Shown here: positions 32,990-42,653 of the stretch, piece after piece
Position numbering within the stretch: the stretch's first letter is position 1
Layout: every line of letters starts with the position of its first letter
Assembly: GCF_009905725.1 (NCBI RefSeq)
Contig: NZ_JAAAKV010000001.1
Span: forward strand, 186,001-250,000
Direction: 5' to 3'
DNA from: Emticicia sp. CRIBPO
Lineage (GTDB): Bacteria > Bacteroidota > Bacteroidia > Cytophagales > Spirosomataceae
DNA length: 64,000 nt
Program-made: the position numbers and the translations under genes
The notes under the pieces: generated by a model
Told to the model about the DNA's origin: nothing
Database searches by the model: none
The model's input: only the letters and a program-made list of their open reading frames with translations

Positions 32990-33568
32990 ATGCAGGCACT
33001 CATAGAATATTTCCAGGGCTATATCCCTTTGAATGCAGAAGAAACAAAATTAGTGGAATCAAAAATAACCTTACGCCGTATCAAACGGAAACAGATGATT
33101 TTGCAGGAAGGATTTATTTGTAAACATTATTCTTTTGTAGTGCAGGGCTGCTTTAAAATGTATGCCGTTGACGACAAAGGCAATGAACATAATCTTCAAT
33201 TTGCAGCCGAGAACGACTGGATAGCCGACCTGGGGAGCTTTCATTCACAAAAGCAGAGCAAGCTGTTCATTGAAGCCATTGAGCCTTCCGTTATCCTGCA
33301 GATTGAGCAGCAGGACCTGTACTTTCTTTACATCAACATTCCGAAACTGGACCGCATTTTTAAGGTAATCATCGAAAACAAGTTTATCGAATTACAAAAC
33401 CGGGTTTTACAAAATATCAGCTCCACAGGCCAGCAGCGGTATCTCAACTTCCTGGAGCAATACCCTAAACTGGCTTTACGCTTACCCAACACACAAATAG
33501 CTTCCTATCTGGGCATTACGCCGGAATTTTTAAGTAAAATCCGCAAAGAACTGAGCATGCCTCAGTAG
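32990..33568 (+). CDS. Crp/Fnr family transcriptional regulator
   Basis: The 192-residue product has a cyclic-nucleotide-binding-like beta-barrel (about 25-115, Y-S-F-V-V-Q-G-C-F-K-M-Y, then N-L-Q-F-A-A-E-N-D-W) and a C-terminal HTH (about 140-188, R-L-P-N-T-Q-I-A-S-Y-L-G-I-T-P-E-F-L-S-K-I). It lacks the Cys set of Fnr. The barrel is of the Bacteroidota type that often binds no cAMP. It stands upstream of the NAD(P)-binding and DinB-like genes, which it may control, and divergent from fic. Confidence 0.92.
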   Translation: MQALIEYFQGYIPLNAEETKLVESKITLRRIKRKQMILQEGFICKHYSFVVQGCFKMYAVDDKGNEHNLQFAAENDWIADLGSFHSQKQSKLFIEAIEPSVILQIEQQDLYFLYINIPKLDRIFKVIIENKFIELQNRVLQNISSTGQQRYLNFLEQYPKLALRLPNTQIASYLGITPEFLSKIRKELSMPQ

Positions 33569-33669
33569 TTACCCTTAAACTATGTTAAGGGTATTTATTA
33601 AAATAGGTTAAGGGCAGATGGCTCGCTGAGTACCGAACTTTGTATCATCAAATTAATAATACAAACGTT

Positions 33670-34326
33670 ATGGAAAATTCAGCAAACACCAAAGTAGCCG
33701 TTATCGGGCTCGGAAATATCGGTCGTGTAGTGGCCGGAAATCTTGCCAAAAACAACCGTCCTGTCATTGTTGCGGACAGAAACCTTGAGAAAGCAACTTT
33801 ATTAGCCGGACAACTCGGTGACACGGCCCGGCCTCTGTCTATCAGCGACGCCATAAAAGAAGCTGACATTATCGTGATGGCCGTCTGGTTCAATGCCATA
33901 AAAGAAATCTTTTACCAGTACGAAGCCCTGCTGGCAGGAAAAATCATCATTGACCCTTCCAACCCGATTGCCCCCAACGATAAAGGAGGATTTGACAAGA
34001 TCATCGGAGAAAACGAATCGGCCGGATTGATCAATGCCTCTGTTCTGCCTGAAGGTGCAAAACTGGCCAAGGCCCTCGGAACGCTGGGTGCGGCCACGTT
34101 GGACGCTGCAGCCAATCAGCAACCTGAATCCTCAGTCCTGTTTTATGCTACTGATGACTTAAGCATTAATGAAGAAGTGGAAAAACTGATTCTTGACAAC
34201 GGGTTTGTCCCTTTGCGTGTAGGAGGATTGGACCAATCCATCCGTATCGAAGTCTTCGGTGATCTGCATGAATTCGGAGCCCTCGGCAAAGCAGTTACCC
34301 TACAGGAAGCAAAAGAGAAGCTATAA
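33670..34326 (+). CDS. NAD(P)-binding oxidoreductase of the F420-dependent NADP reductase-like family
   Basis: The 218-residue product starts with a Rossmann motif, V-I-G-L-G-N-I-G-R-V-V-A (residues 9-20), then V-A-D-R-N (NADP-type loop). It matches the PF03807 fold used by F420-dependent NADP reductases. F420 itself is not expected in Bacteroidota, so the substrate is unknown. I prefer the ATG at 33670 over an upstream in-frame TTG, because the protein family begins near the Rossmann strand. It lies 102 bases downstream of crp and 26 upstream of the DinB-like gene. Confidence 0.85.
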   Translation: MENSANTKVAVIGLGNIGRVVAGNLAKNNRPVIVADRNLEKATLLAGQLGDTARPLSISDAIKEADIIVMAVWFNAIKEIFYQYEALLAGKIIIDPSNPIAPNDKGGFDKIIGENESAGLINASVLPEGAKLAKALGTLGAATLDAAANQQPESSVLFYATDDLSINEEVEKLILDNGFVPLRVGGLDQSIRIEVFGDLHEFGALGKAVTLQEAKEKL

Positions 34327-34351
34327 TAATAACGAACACATTAAATTAAAA

Positions 34352-34873
34352 ATGACCATGACGAAATTTGTCACCACCCTATGCTTCATTTTTGGAGTAA
34401 CACTCGCTTCCTATGCCCAGACTTCTGCGATAAAAGATTGGGAAAGAGCCAAGGCCTATACCAAAGAATACCTTGACGCAATGCCTGAATCAGGCTATGC
34501 CCTAAAGCCAACGCCTGAAATGCGTTCTTTTGCCGAACAAATGCTGCACCTGACCGACGCCAATTACAGTTTCGGACCAGCTGCAACCGGCATAAAAAGC
34601 CCCATTGGGATGGGTGAGTCAGAGAAAACAACTGATAAGTCGAAAGCAAATGTTACCCGTCTGGTTTTAGCCGGTTATGATTTTGTGATCGATAACATCA
34701 CGAAAATGACGCCTTCCCAGTTTGAGGAATCTGTCAGATTGTTCGGCCAGTTTGATATGACAAAAGAAACGGTACTGCTGAAATGTTTTGAGCACCAGAC
34801 TCATCACAGAGGGCAGACCACCGTCTATCTTCGTCTGGCGGGAGCGAAACCACCACAGGAAAAATTGTTTTAA
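34352..34873 (+). CDS. Secreted DinB-like protein
   Basis: The 173-residue product has a Sec signal peptide (residues 1-23, ending A-S-Y-A-Q), then a DinB-type four-helix bundle. Metal-ligand His candidates are in M-L-H-L-T-D-A-N and in C-F-E-H-Q-T-H-H-R-G-Q, which is the usual third motif (H-x3-H-R-G-Q). DinB/YfiT proteins are thiol-transferase-like or hydrolase-like metal enzymes and are usually cytoplasmic. Export is unusual but known in Bacteroidota. I chose the ATG at 34352 (M-T-M-T-K-F) because it gives the signal peptide. Confidence 0.85.
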   Translation: MTMTKFVTTLCFIFGVTLASYAQTSAIKDWERAKAYTKEYLDAMPESGYALKPTPEMRSFAEQMLHLTDANYSFGPAATGIKSPIGMGESEKTTDKSKANVTRLVLAGYDFVIDNITKMTPSQFEESVRLFGQFDMTKETVLLKCFEHQTHHRGQTTVYLRLAGAKPPQEKLF

Positions 34874-34942
34874 AATAACCGGTTCATGATTGGAAATGGA
34901 TGAATACTCCATTTCCAATTTCAAAATTAATAAAGCAGGCTA

Positions 34943-36073
34943 ATGAAAATGCAAAGTAGGATTATGGTAAAACTTATGATTTTTTTTATCTCTCTGACCA
35001 TAACAAATGTCGTTACTGGTCAAAGAAATGAAACAATTTTTTCTATTCCCGGCGATGGAAACATCTATCTGAACCCTGAATCTGGGTCCGATGCCAACAA
35101 GGGTTCAAAAGACCAACCGATTAAAACGCTATTTGAAGCCGCACAAAGAATCAACAGTGCGAACGGTAAAGGTTCTGTTACTGTCTATCTCGCTGAAGGT
35201 ATTTATGGCCTTGATGCTACTGTTTTATTCCACCCGGTCAACTGGCATTTTTCTAAAACGGAAAGGCTGACCATAAGGGCTGAAATATTGCCTGATGATC
35301 CTGAATGGAATCCGGCGAAAATGCCTATCATTATATCAACCATGCCGCTTAATTTCAAACCTTATGGCAATAATGATCCATTCAAAGGGGCGTCCTATGG
35401 TATCCAGGTAGAAACTAATTTTGTGACCATTCAGGGGCTAAGGGTTTTGGGCACACCGGTGCATGAAAAACCGGCAGACGGCTTTGTCAGAAGAAATTAT
35501 CCGATCGTCAGGGAAGGCCGGGACCTGGACGATCTCAGAATAACACAATGTCTGTTTATAGGTGATAAACATGCCGTCCCGAATCACCTGGCAATTCTTG
35601 CGAGTGGCCATGGTGTTGTGGTTGATCATTGTGTTTTTTACAATGTTAAAGATGCGGTGGTTTATTGGTTCTCAGACCGCCCTGCGGAGCGTTGTGAGAT
35701 GCATCATAACCTGGTCGTGGGACATTACGGAGCAGCAGTATGGACCTGGTCAGCAGCTGAAGATTTCAAATTTTACAACAATGTGGTAGGTAACGGTAAT
35801 ATTTTCTGGGTTCTGAACAAAGACGAAAAGCGTTCCTTTACTGTAACAAACTCTATGGTTATCGGAGTTAAAGAGATGATAACCAAAGGAGGCGGCCCGG
35901 CAGATTTTGGTTTAAAAGCCGACATAAATAAATTGAAGTTTGCCGAGGGAGTGGTGATTAAAAAAGACGATAACCTGGAAATTGAAGAAGATCAGACCAA
36001 AAGAAATTATCTTCACATAAAACCTGGCACCACCGGGTCATCAATAGGAGCAGGGTTGTTTTATATAAAATGA
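34943..36073 (+). CDS. Secreted right-handed beta-helix protein
   Basis: The 376-residue product has a Sec signal (about 1-26, ending V-T-G-Q) and then I-Y-L-N-P-E-S-G-S-D-A-N-K-G-S-K, the typical start of DUF1565/pectate-lyase-like parallel beta-helix proteins. Regular rungs follow with V-V-V-D-H-C-V-F-Y-N-V-K-D-A-V-V-Y. Such proteins act on or bind polysaccharides. No catalytic residues of a named lyase family are evident. It precedes a LamG/DUF1080-like gene on the same strand and a convergent GH28 gene, so pectin-like glycans are plausible. Confidence 0.8.
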   Translation: MKMQSRIMVKLMIFFISLTITNVVTGQRNETIFSIPGDGNIYLNPESGSDANKGSKDQPIKTLFEAAQRINSANGKGSVTVYLAEGIYGLDATVLFHPVNWHFSKTERLTIRAEILPDDPEWNPAKMPIIISTMPLNFKPYGNNDPFKGASYGIQVETNFVTIQGLRVLGTPVHEKPADGFVRRNYPIVREGRDLDDLRITQCLFIGDKHAVPNHLAILASGHGVVVDHCVFYNVKDAVVYWFSDRPAERCEMHHNLVVGHYGAAVWTWSAAEDFKFYNNVVGNGNIFWVLNKDEKRSFTVTNSMVIGVKEMITKGGGPADFGLKADINKLKFAEGVVIKKDDNLEIEEDQTKRNYLHIKPGTTGSSIGAGLFYIK

Positions 36074-36177
36074 TAAGAAAAGAAGCGGGATTATCAATTA
36101 CGCTATTACTTTGAATAAATAAGGAGTTAATTTAAATGGCCTGGTCCAAAACTTAATTTTCAAATCGTGTGCCTGTT

Positions 36178-36849
36178 ATGAAAAAAGAACCATCATTAAT
36201 ACTAGTATTTTTGCTGATAACATTGACTATCAATGCTCAAAAAATCAGTTTAGAGTCCAAACGCCTTATAGCCAGCCAGGTCACGATGTCTCTTGAGAAG
36301 TTCCAAGGCAAAGACGTGGTCAGGGTCGTGAAAGATGCTTCAGTTAAGGAAGTCGATGAAGCCACTTTCGTACGCATAAAAGACCTGGATTTTAAAGATG
36401 GGGCTATCAAAGTAAAAGTATTGAGCCGCATGACAAAAGACGCCTCGCCGACCGCCCGCGGATTCATAGGCGTAGCATTCAGGATCAACGAAGACAACAC
36501 GAAATTTGAATGTATTTATATCCGCCCTGCCAACGGCCGGTCCGATGACCAGGTCCGGCGTAACCACTCCATTCAGTATTTTTCTTATCCGGATTTTAAA
36601 TTTGATAAACTAAGAAAAATAAGTCCGGAAGCCTATGAATCATACGCAGACATGGGCCTGGATGAATGGATCGATATCAGAATTATCGTAAATGACAAAC
36701 AGGCCAGGTTGTATCTGAATGACAACAGACAGCCTTCATTAGTCATCAAAGACTTAAAACTGGGTGAAAACGCAACTGGTGCACTCGGCCTGTTCGTAGA
36801 CGTGGGTACAGAGGGCTATTTCACAGACCTGAGCGTCACGAAGCTATAA
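36178..36849 (+). CDS. Secreted LamG/DUF1080-like domain protein
   Basis: The 223-residue product has a Sec signal (M-K-K-E-P-S-L-I-L..., ending I-N-A-Q) and a jelly-roll-like domain: G-F-I-G-V-A-F-R-I-N-E-D, F-E-C-I-Y-I-R-P-A-N-G-R, W-I-D-I-R-I-I-V-N-D-K-Q-A-R-L-Y and G-A-L-G-L-F-V-D-V-G-T-E-G-Y-F. It resembles the DUF1080 (3-keto-disaccharide hydrolase-like) or concanavalin-like families. I chose the ATG at 36178, since an upstream GTG would add three codons. Its stop codon abuts the stop of the convergent GH28 gene with no base between. Confidence 0.78.
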   Translation: MKKEPSLILVFLLITLTINAQKISLESKRLIASQVTMSLEKFQGKDVVRVVKDASVKEVDEATFVRIKDLDFKDGAIKVKVLSRMTKDASPTARGFIGVAFRINEDNTKFECIYIRPANGRSDDQVRRNHSIQYFSYPDFKFDKLRKISPEAYESYADMGLDEWIDIRIIVNDKQARLYLNDNRQPSLVIKDLKLGENATGALGLFVDVGTEGYFTDLSVTKL

Positions 36850-38166
36850 TCATTTTACTTCTTCTCCATTAACCACCACATTTTTCAAAGTAAACCCTTT
36901 GACAATACCCTTATTGACATCTGCTTTCTTAGCCGTTACATTAAGGTTTTCAAAGTGAAAATCAGAGAGGACATCATATTCTGTGGTGGCTACATCGAAG
37001 AAGATTTCACAGTCCAGTTTGATGTTTTTAAGCGTGATATGCTCGGAGTAGGACAGCGGCACGTCTTTGCGGCCTTTGAGGTCAAAAAACTGCGTCCACG
37101 GCTTTACATAAATCAGGCTGCGGGCTTTGCCGCTTATATTCTCGACACTGATGTATTCATATTTCTGAGGGGTATCAGGACGCATCTTCAGCCATAAGAC
37201 CCGCTGGGCGTCGTCTACCCTGATATTTCGCATGATCACATTCCTGATCTGTATGGCTTCGCTGCCACAGGTCAGGGCTCCGTGACAGAAGCCAAACTCG
37301 CAATCTTCTATGATAATGTTGGCATTGCCGCCATTGTCGGGATCGGTATCAGCAAAAGGGCCTTTACCTCCTTTCAGAGCAATGGCATCATCATTAACGG
37401 CCATGTAACAACCCCTGATCAATACATTGGTGCAGGCATCCAGGTCGATAGCATCTGTGCTCGGAGCTTTTACCGGCTGATGCGGCGAGGTGATGCTGAC
37501 ATTCAGTATTTTGACATTGTTACATTTATAATAGTGACTTGACCAGAAACCCGAATTTTTAAGCTTGACATCCTGCACCTGTACGTCATTACTGTTCCAG
37601 ACTAACAAAAGCCGTGGTCTTGATACTTCCAGGTTGGTACAATTCGGATTTTCTTTTCTCCTTTGCCAGAAAGCCTCCCAATATTTAAGACCATTGCCAT
37701 CAATACTGCCGTTGCCGGAGATCGTAAAACCGTTTACCCCATATGCGTTGACCAGGGCCGGGAAATAATCCAGGTTCTGACCCTCCATTCTTGAAGGCAT
37801 GATCGGGTAATCATTGATATCATCTGAACCTTTCAGTTTGCCTTCATCTGATACAAACAGGTGTGTTTTGGGTTTAAAAAACAAAGCTCCCGACATAAAA
37901 ACCCCTTTCGGAACCACCACTACTCCGCCTGACACAGCAGCTTTGTCTATAACAGACTGGATCGCCGCTGTCTGCACGATCGTACTGTCATTTTTGACGC
38001 CGTAGTCCGTCAGCACAAACTGTTTTCCCAGTTTTTCAACCCTGATCTTTTTATAGTCAGAAAACCATTTGGGAATGACGGTGCCGTCCGGAAATTTGTT
38101 CCCCTGGGCATCGGCTTTATTTATAGAACCGGAAAGAAGCAGAAAAAGAGCCAGTATTTTATTCAT
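36850..38166 (-). CDS. Secreted glycoside hydrolase family 28 protein (polygalacturonase-like)
   Basis: The 438-residue product has a Sec signal (about 1-20, ending A-D-A-Q) and a GH28 right-handed beta-helix. Family motifs are S-T-D-A-I-D-L-D (N-T-D equivalent), V-N-D-D-A-I-A-L-K-G-G (catalytic Asp pair) and F-C-H-G-A-L-T-C-G-S (G-H-G equivalent, with Cys for the first Gly). GH28 enzymes hydrolyse polygalacturonan or rhamnogalacturonan. I chose the ATG at 38166 (M-N-K-I-L-A-L); upstream in-frame codons give no signal peptide. It is convergent with the DUF1080-like gene. Confidence 0.9.
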   Translation of the reverse strand: MNKILALFLLLSGSINKADAQGNKFPDGTVIPKWFSDYKKIRVEKLGKQFVLTDYGVKNDSTIVQTAAIQSVIDKAAVSGGVVVVPKGVFMSGALFFKPKTHLFVSDEGKLKGSDDINDYPIMPSRMEGQNLDYFPALVNAYGVNGFTISGNGSIDGNGLKYWEAFWQRRKENPNCTNLEVSRPRLLLVWNSNDVQVQDVKLKNSGFWSSHYYKCNNVKILNVSITSPHQPVKAPSTDAIDLDACTNVLIRGCYMAVNDDAIALKGGKGPFADTDPDNGGNANIIIEDCEFGFCHGALTCGSEAIQIRNVIMRNIRVDDAQRVLWLKMRPDTPQKYEYISVENISGKARSLIYVKPWTQFFDLKGRKDVPLSYSEHITLKNIKLDCEIFFDVATTEYDVLSDFHFENLNVTAKKADVNKGIVKGFTLKNVVVNGEEVK

Positions 38167-38373
38167 GAGATGGTAATAATGAGATGCATTCAGAAATACA
38201 AATATAAACCATGGATCAGAGAGACCCTTCGGTATTTTATGGAAATCCAAGAATAAGAAAAAGATTTACAGAAGTTTTGAATACATTTGCAGCCCGGATC
38301 GAACAAAATCTGGATTGCCGATTAAATGATATAAACCTAAGCGGTATCTGATCAAAGTTAAACAAAAAAACCA

Positions 38374-38712
38374 ATGTCTGAATTTCCTCCTTGTCCAAAA
38401 TGCAATTGTGAATATACCTATCCGAGTGATAACCTTTTGGTCTGCCCTGAGTGTTTTCACGAATGGAATCCTGAAGAAACCGAGGCAGAAGACACAGGCA
38501 CCAAAGTGCTGGACTCCAACGGCAATGAACTGAAAGACGGCGATAGCGTAGTGATTATTAAAGATTTGCCTGTAAAAGGGGCTCCGAAACCCATCAAAGC
38601 CGGTACAAAAGTAAAAAGCATCCGCCTGAAAGAAGGCGATCACAACATAGACTGCAAAATTGACGGCTTCGGTGCGATGGCTTTGAAGTCGGAGTTTGTG
38701 CGAAAGGCGTAA
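38374..38712 (+). CDS. yjdM: YjdM/PhnA family zinc-ribbon protein
   Basis: The 112-residue cytoplasmic protein has an N-terminal zinc ribbon ([10 protein letters not shown], then C-P-E-C-F-H-E-W) and the C-terminal PhnA domain ([30 protein letters not shown]). Despite the old PhnA name it is not a phosphonoacetate hydrolase, and its function is unclear. It ends 16 bases before a strong terminator shared with the convergent aldo/keto reductase gene. Confidence 0.92.
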   Translation: MSEFPPCPKCNCEYTYPSDNLLVCPECFHEWNPEETEAEDTGTKVLDSNGNELKDGDSVVIIKDLPVKGAPKPIKAGTKVKSIRLKEGDHNIDCKIDGFGAMALKSEFVRKA

Positions 38713-38727
38713 GATGCCACTGAAAGA

Positions 38728-38763
38728 AAAAGCCTTCCGAACTGATCCGGAAGGCTTTTTTTC
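38728..38763. terminator. Bidirectional terminator
   Basis: AGCCTTCCG (38731-38739) pairs with CGGAAGGCT (38748-38756), with A and T runs on both sides. It lies between the convergent yjdM and aldo/keto reductase genes. Confidence 0.93.
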
Positions 38764-38792
38764 GCTATTAATCAAAGCATATGGTTGTTCTT

Positions 38793-39821
<1,029 letters not shown>

Positions 39822-39922
39822 TTAATGAGCCTTAACAGCCGTGTCTGTGTTTTTTTAATGATACAAAATTAGCCCCGGTCTGCTTTCTAAAATAACTAAA
39901 ACCAAACAATAGCTTACGAAAA

Positions 39923-40819
39923 TCAAACATTCCGGAATTTTGTCGGGCTCACCTGGGTATGTTTCTTAAAGAAATTATTGAAATGGGTCACTTCTGTAAA
40001 ACCCAGGGAGAAAGCTATTTCTCCCACATTCCAGTTGCTGTGTTTCAGCAGGATTTTCGATTCCTGAAGTATCCGGTCGGCAATCAGCTGAGAGGTTGTT
40101 TTATGCGTTACTTCTTTCACCGCCCGGTTCAGGTGATTTACATGGACATTCAGCTGCCCAGCAAAGTCAGATGCTGCACGCAGACTGATGTTCGGATGGC
40201 TTTCATCAATCGGGAATTGCCGCTCCAATAATTCCAAAAACAAGGCAGAAATCCTCTGGGAAGCATTAATGTGCTGTTTATCAAACTTGGTCGAAGGTTG
40301 CGTTTTCATCGCAAAATGCAGCAATTCGAAAACAAGGTTACGCAGTACATCATATTTGTGAATGTATTCTGAATCAATCTCTTCAAACATCCGTCCGTAA
40401 ATTGCAGTGATTTTTTCCATCTGATCATCCGTCAGTTCAAATACGTGGGTGCCGTTCGGCTGGAAAACATCATACTGGTTCAGGTTACCATACTGATGAA
40501 AGAACTGCTGATTAAAAATACAATAGAAACCCTCTCTGTGGCTGTCTGCATGTTCCCACCTGTAAGGTATCTGGGGGTTTGAGAAAGACAGCCCTTGTTT
40601 CTGCACTTCAATAACCCTGTCGGCATAATGCACCCTGCTGTTGCCCTTTATCAGCATGATCTTATAAAAATCACGCCTTTTGTAAGGCAATGGCTTTGTT
40701 CCCTCACTGAGAGGTTCCAGGCGGAACAGGTTAAAATGCCCGATTTCATTGCGGAGGTTATCGGGTATCCAATCAAATTTCCTTTTGTATAAATCTTCTA
40801 AACTCTCAACCTTTTCCAT
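39923..40819 (-). CDS. AraC family transcriptional regulator
   Basis: The 298-residue product has an N-terminal cupin-like sensor half (G-L-S-F-S-N-P-Q-I-P-Y-R-W-E-H) and a C-terminal double HTH (about 195-298; H-V-N-H-L-N-R-A-V-K-E-V-T-H-K-T, then V-G-E-I-A-F-S-L-G-F-T-E-V-T-H-F-N-N-F-F-K-K-H). It is in the same direction as the aldo/keto reductase downstream, which is its likely target. No signal peptide is present. Confidence 0.93.
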   Translation of the reverse strand: MEKVESLEDLYKRKFDWIPDNLRNEIGHFNLFRLEPLSEGTKPLPYKRRDFYKIMLIKGNSRVHYADRVIEVQKQGLSFSNPQIPYRWEHADSHREGFYCIFNQQFFHQYGNLNQYDVFQPNGTHVFELTDDQMEKITAIYGRMFEEIDSEYIHKYDVLRNLVFELLHFAMKTQPSTKFDKQHINASQRISALFLELLERQFPIDESHPNISLRAASDFAGQLNVHVNHLNRAVKEVTHKTTSQLIADRILQESKILLKHSNWNVGEIAFSLGFTEVTHFNNFFKKHTQVSPTKFRNV

Positions 40820-41146
40820 GCCTTTTAATTAAAAAAACCGAAATAAAACTAATCATAATTAGATGAACTACGATCAGTTACCCTGTGAATTTTCCTGACC
40901 AATGGAAAATCACCGGATTTAAAACTTAATCTGCAAAAGTAAAAGCCGTTTCAAAGCATGAATAACGTTTTTCAAACCAAATCTTACGATTTTCAAATAA
41001 TTCCGGTATTGGAGAAAGGAGTAAGGAGAAAGGACGCAGACGTGACAGACAGGTCGAATGGAGAAGTCCGGCTGTCTGTCGCCCTATCCTCAATAATTTC
41101 TTTGAAAAATAGTTTTCTATGATAAAAAAATGAATATTGAAAAAAA
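40820..41146. other. Divergent gap, no gene seen
   Basis: The gap separates the AraC gene (minus) from the DUF4932-like gene (plus). Around 41010-41080 it has the GGAGAAAGGAG purine-rich tract and a degenerate GC-rich repeat fragment, as after other genes in this window. I see no promoter I can support. Confidence 0.55.
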
Positions 41147-42568
41147 ATGAAAAGCTTACTGATGAATATGAAAAGATCCATCTCTCTTTTTTTACTCCTG
41201 ACCGTCATTACAAACAGTTTTGCCCAAAAACTACCGGTTCTCAAATCAAATAGGTTAAGTCTCGACATCCGGGACGGGGATAAGCTCAGGAAAAACCGCT
41301 GGAATATAGACTCAAAAACAAAGCCCGACATTTTTGAAACCACCATTGACAAAAAATACAAGTGGGTTACTTTTATTTCCGATGTTGACTCTATCCGGTT
41401 TAAAGTAAAAGCAGGCAAAAGTTACCCGTTTATAGTTGTTCTAAACGAAAAAGACAGTGCTTACACCAGGATTGATGGTATTAAAAACATTCCGGGAGCT
41501 CAATTTAATAGACGATATGTAACATCACATGATCAGAAGTCATTTGTGGAAATCCCCCAAGTCTATGAATTATTCAATATCATATCGGCATTGACCGCTT
41601 ACGGCAGGAAAGACAATGGCCTGATCATCAAAAACACAAAATACTATGAGCAGGTACTACAATGGTTTGACGCGTACAAAGACGAGCCTGTCGTCAAAAA
41701 AACAGAGCAGATTTTAGCCGGCAACCTGATGGCTTTTGTTCCGTTGAAAATGGATGCCTATGCTTTTGAAATGAACGGTAATGGGAAAATAACACAAAGC
41801 AAAGTGTATGACCGGATCAATACAGGCCGGGTGAATACGCTGAAACCCTTTCTGGCGGAACTTCAATCTTTCTCCGATAAATCCGGTTTCCAGAGATTCT
41901 ATAAAGAAAACACCTCATTTTACAACGATCAGATAAGGATATATAAAGACAGCATCGGTTTACAGGAAATGCAAAAATGGCTGACGTATCACTTCCCTTC
42001 TGCAAAATACAATTCTTTTAAAGTCATTTTCTCTCCTTTGGCAGGCAATATTCAATCAGCTGCCTGGTTTGAAAACAATGGCTTTAAAGAAGCCCAGGCA
42101 CATGTCAATTTCCCGTACAGAAACATTGAAGATGAGAAAGATTTTTCCGTCGCGGCACTAAAAGTGAAAGACGGCAATATCGTATTTACAGAATTAAATC
42201 ATAGTTTTATCAATCCGGAAGGTAAAAAACCATCCTATCAGAAATCATTAGCGAAGGCATTTTCCGACCTGTCGGTATGGAATGAAAAAACAAAACCTGC
42301 AGGGCAATACTACAATAATGCTTATGCCTGCTTTAATGAGTACATGAACTGGGGTCTGACAAGTCTCAGGTACCTCGACTACGCTCCAGCTGCTGAACAG
42401 GGAAAGTTAATCGCAAATATCGAAAAGAAACAATCAGAAATCAGGGGATTCAAAAAATTCGGACTTTTTAATCAGTACCTGATTAAAATATACCGGAACA
42501 GGGCAAAAGGTCAGACTATAGCTGATTTATATCCTCTGATTGTCAAATGGTTTGAAGATAATAAATGA
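41147..42568 (+). CDS. Secreted DUF4932-like protein
   Basis: The 473-residue product has a Sec signal ending N-S-F-A-Q. I think it belongs to DUF4932, a Bacteroidota family whose members often carry an H-E-F-x-H-S-F-x-N-P metallopeptidase-like motif. Here the corresponding stretch reads F-T-E-L-N-H-S-F-I-N-P (about residue 350), which keeps the Glu, the second His and the S-F-x-N-P tail but has Thr for the first His. It may therefore be inactive as a peptidase. Several ATGs lie close together; M-K-R-S-I-S-L at 41168 is an alternative start. Confidence 0.72.
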   Translation: MKSLLMNMKRSISLFLLLTVITNSFAQKLPVLKSNRLSLDIRDGDKLRKNRWNIDSKTKPDIFETTIDKKYKWVTFISDVDSIRFKVKAGKSYPFIVVLNEKDSAYTRIDGIKNIPGAQFNRRYVTSHDQKSFVEIPQVYELFNIISALTAYGRKDNGLIIKNTKYYEQVLQWFDAYKDEPVVKKTEQILAGNLMAFVPLKMDAYAFEMNGNGKITQSKVYDRINTGRVNTLKPFLAELQSFSDKSGFQRFYKENTSFYNDQIRIYKDSIGLQEMQKWLTYHFPSAKYNSFKVIFSPLAGNIQSAAWFENNGFKEAQAHVNFPYRNIEDEKDFSVAALKVKDGNIVFTELNHSFINPEGKKPSYQKSLAKAFSDLSVWNEKTKPAGQYYNNAYACFNEYMNWGLTSLRYLDYAPAAEQGKLIANIEKKQSEIRGFKKFGLFNQYLIKIYRNRAKGQTIADLYPLIVKWFEDNK

Positions 42569-42586
42569 TTGCAGTGCCTGCATTTG

Positions 42587-42628
42587 AAAAAATCCTGTCC
42601 GTCCCAGGTAAAGGGATCGGACAGGATA
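42587..42628 (-). terminator. Intrinsic terminator after the Gfo/Idh gene
   Basis: ATCCTGTCCG (42592-42601) and CGGACAGGAT (42618-42627) form a perfect 10-bp stem, and TCCC/GGGA pair inside it. The minus strand then has a T-run. Confidence 0.9.
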
Positions 42629-42653
42629 AACAGAAAGTGGCTTCCAGAAAACA

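Noticed and set aside
33670-34326. F420-dependent activity
   Set aside because: The fold resembles F420-dependent NADP reductases, but F420 biosynthesis is not expected in this phylum, so I name only the fold family.
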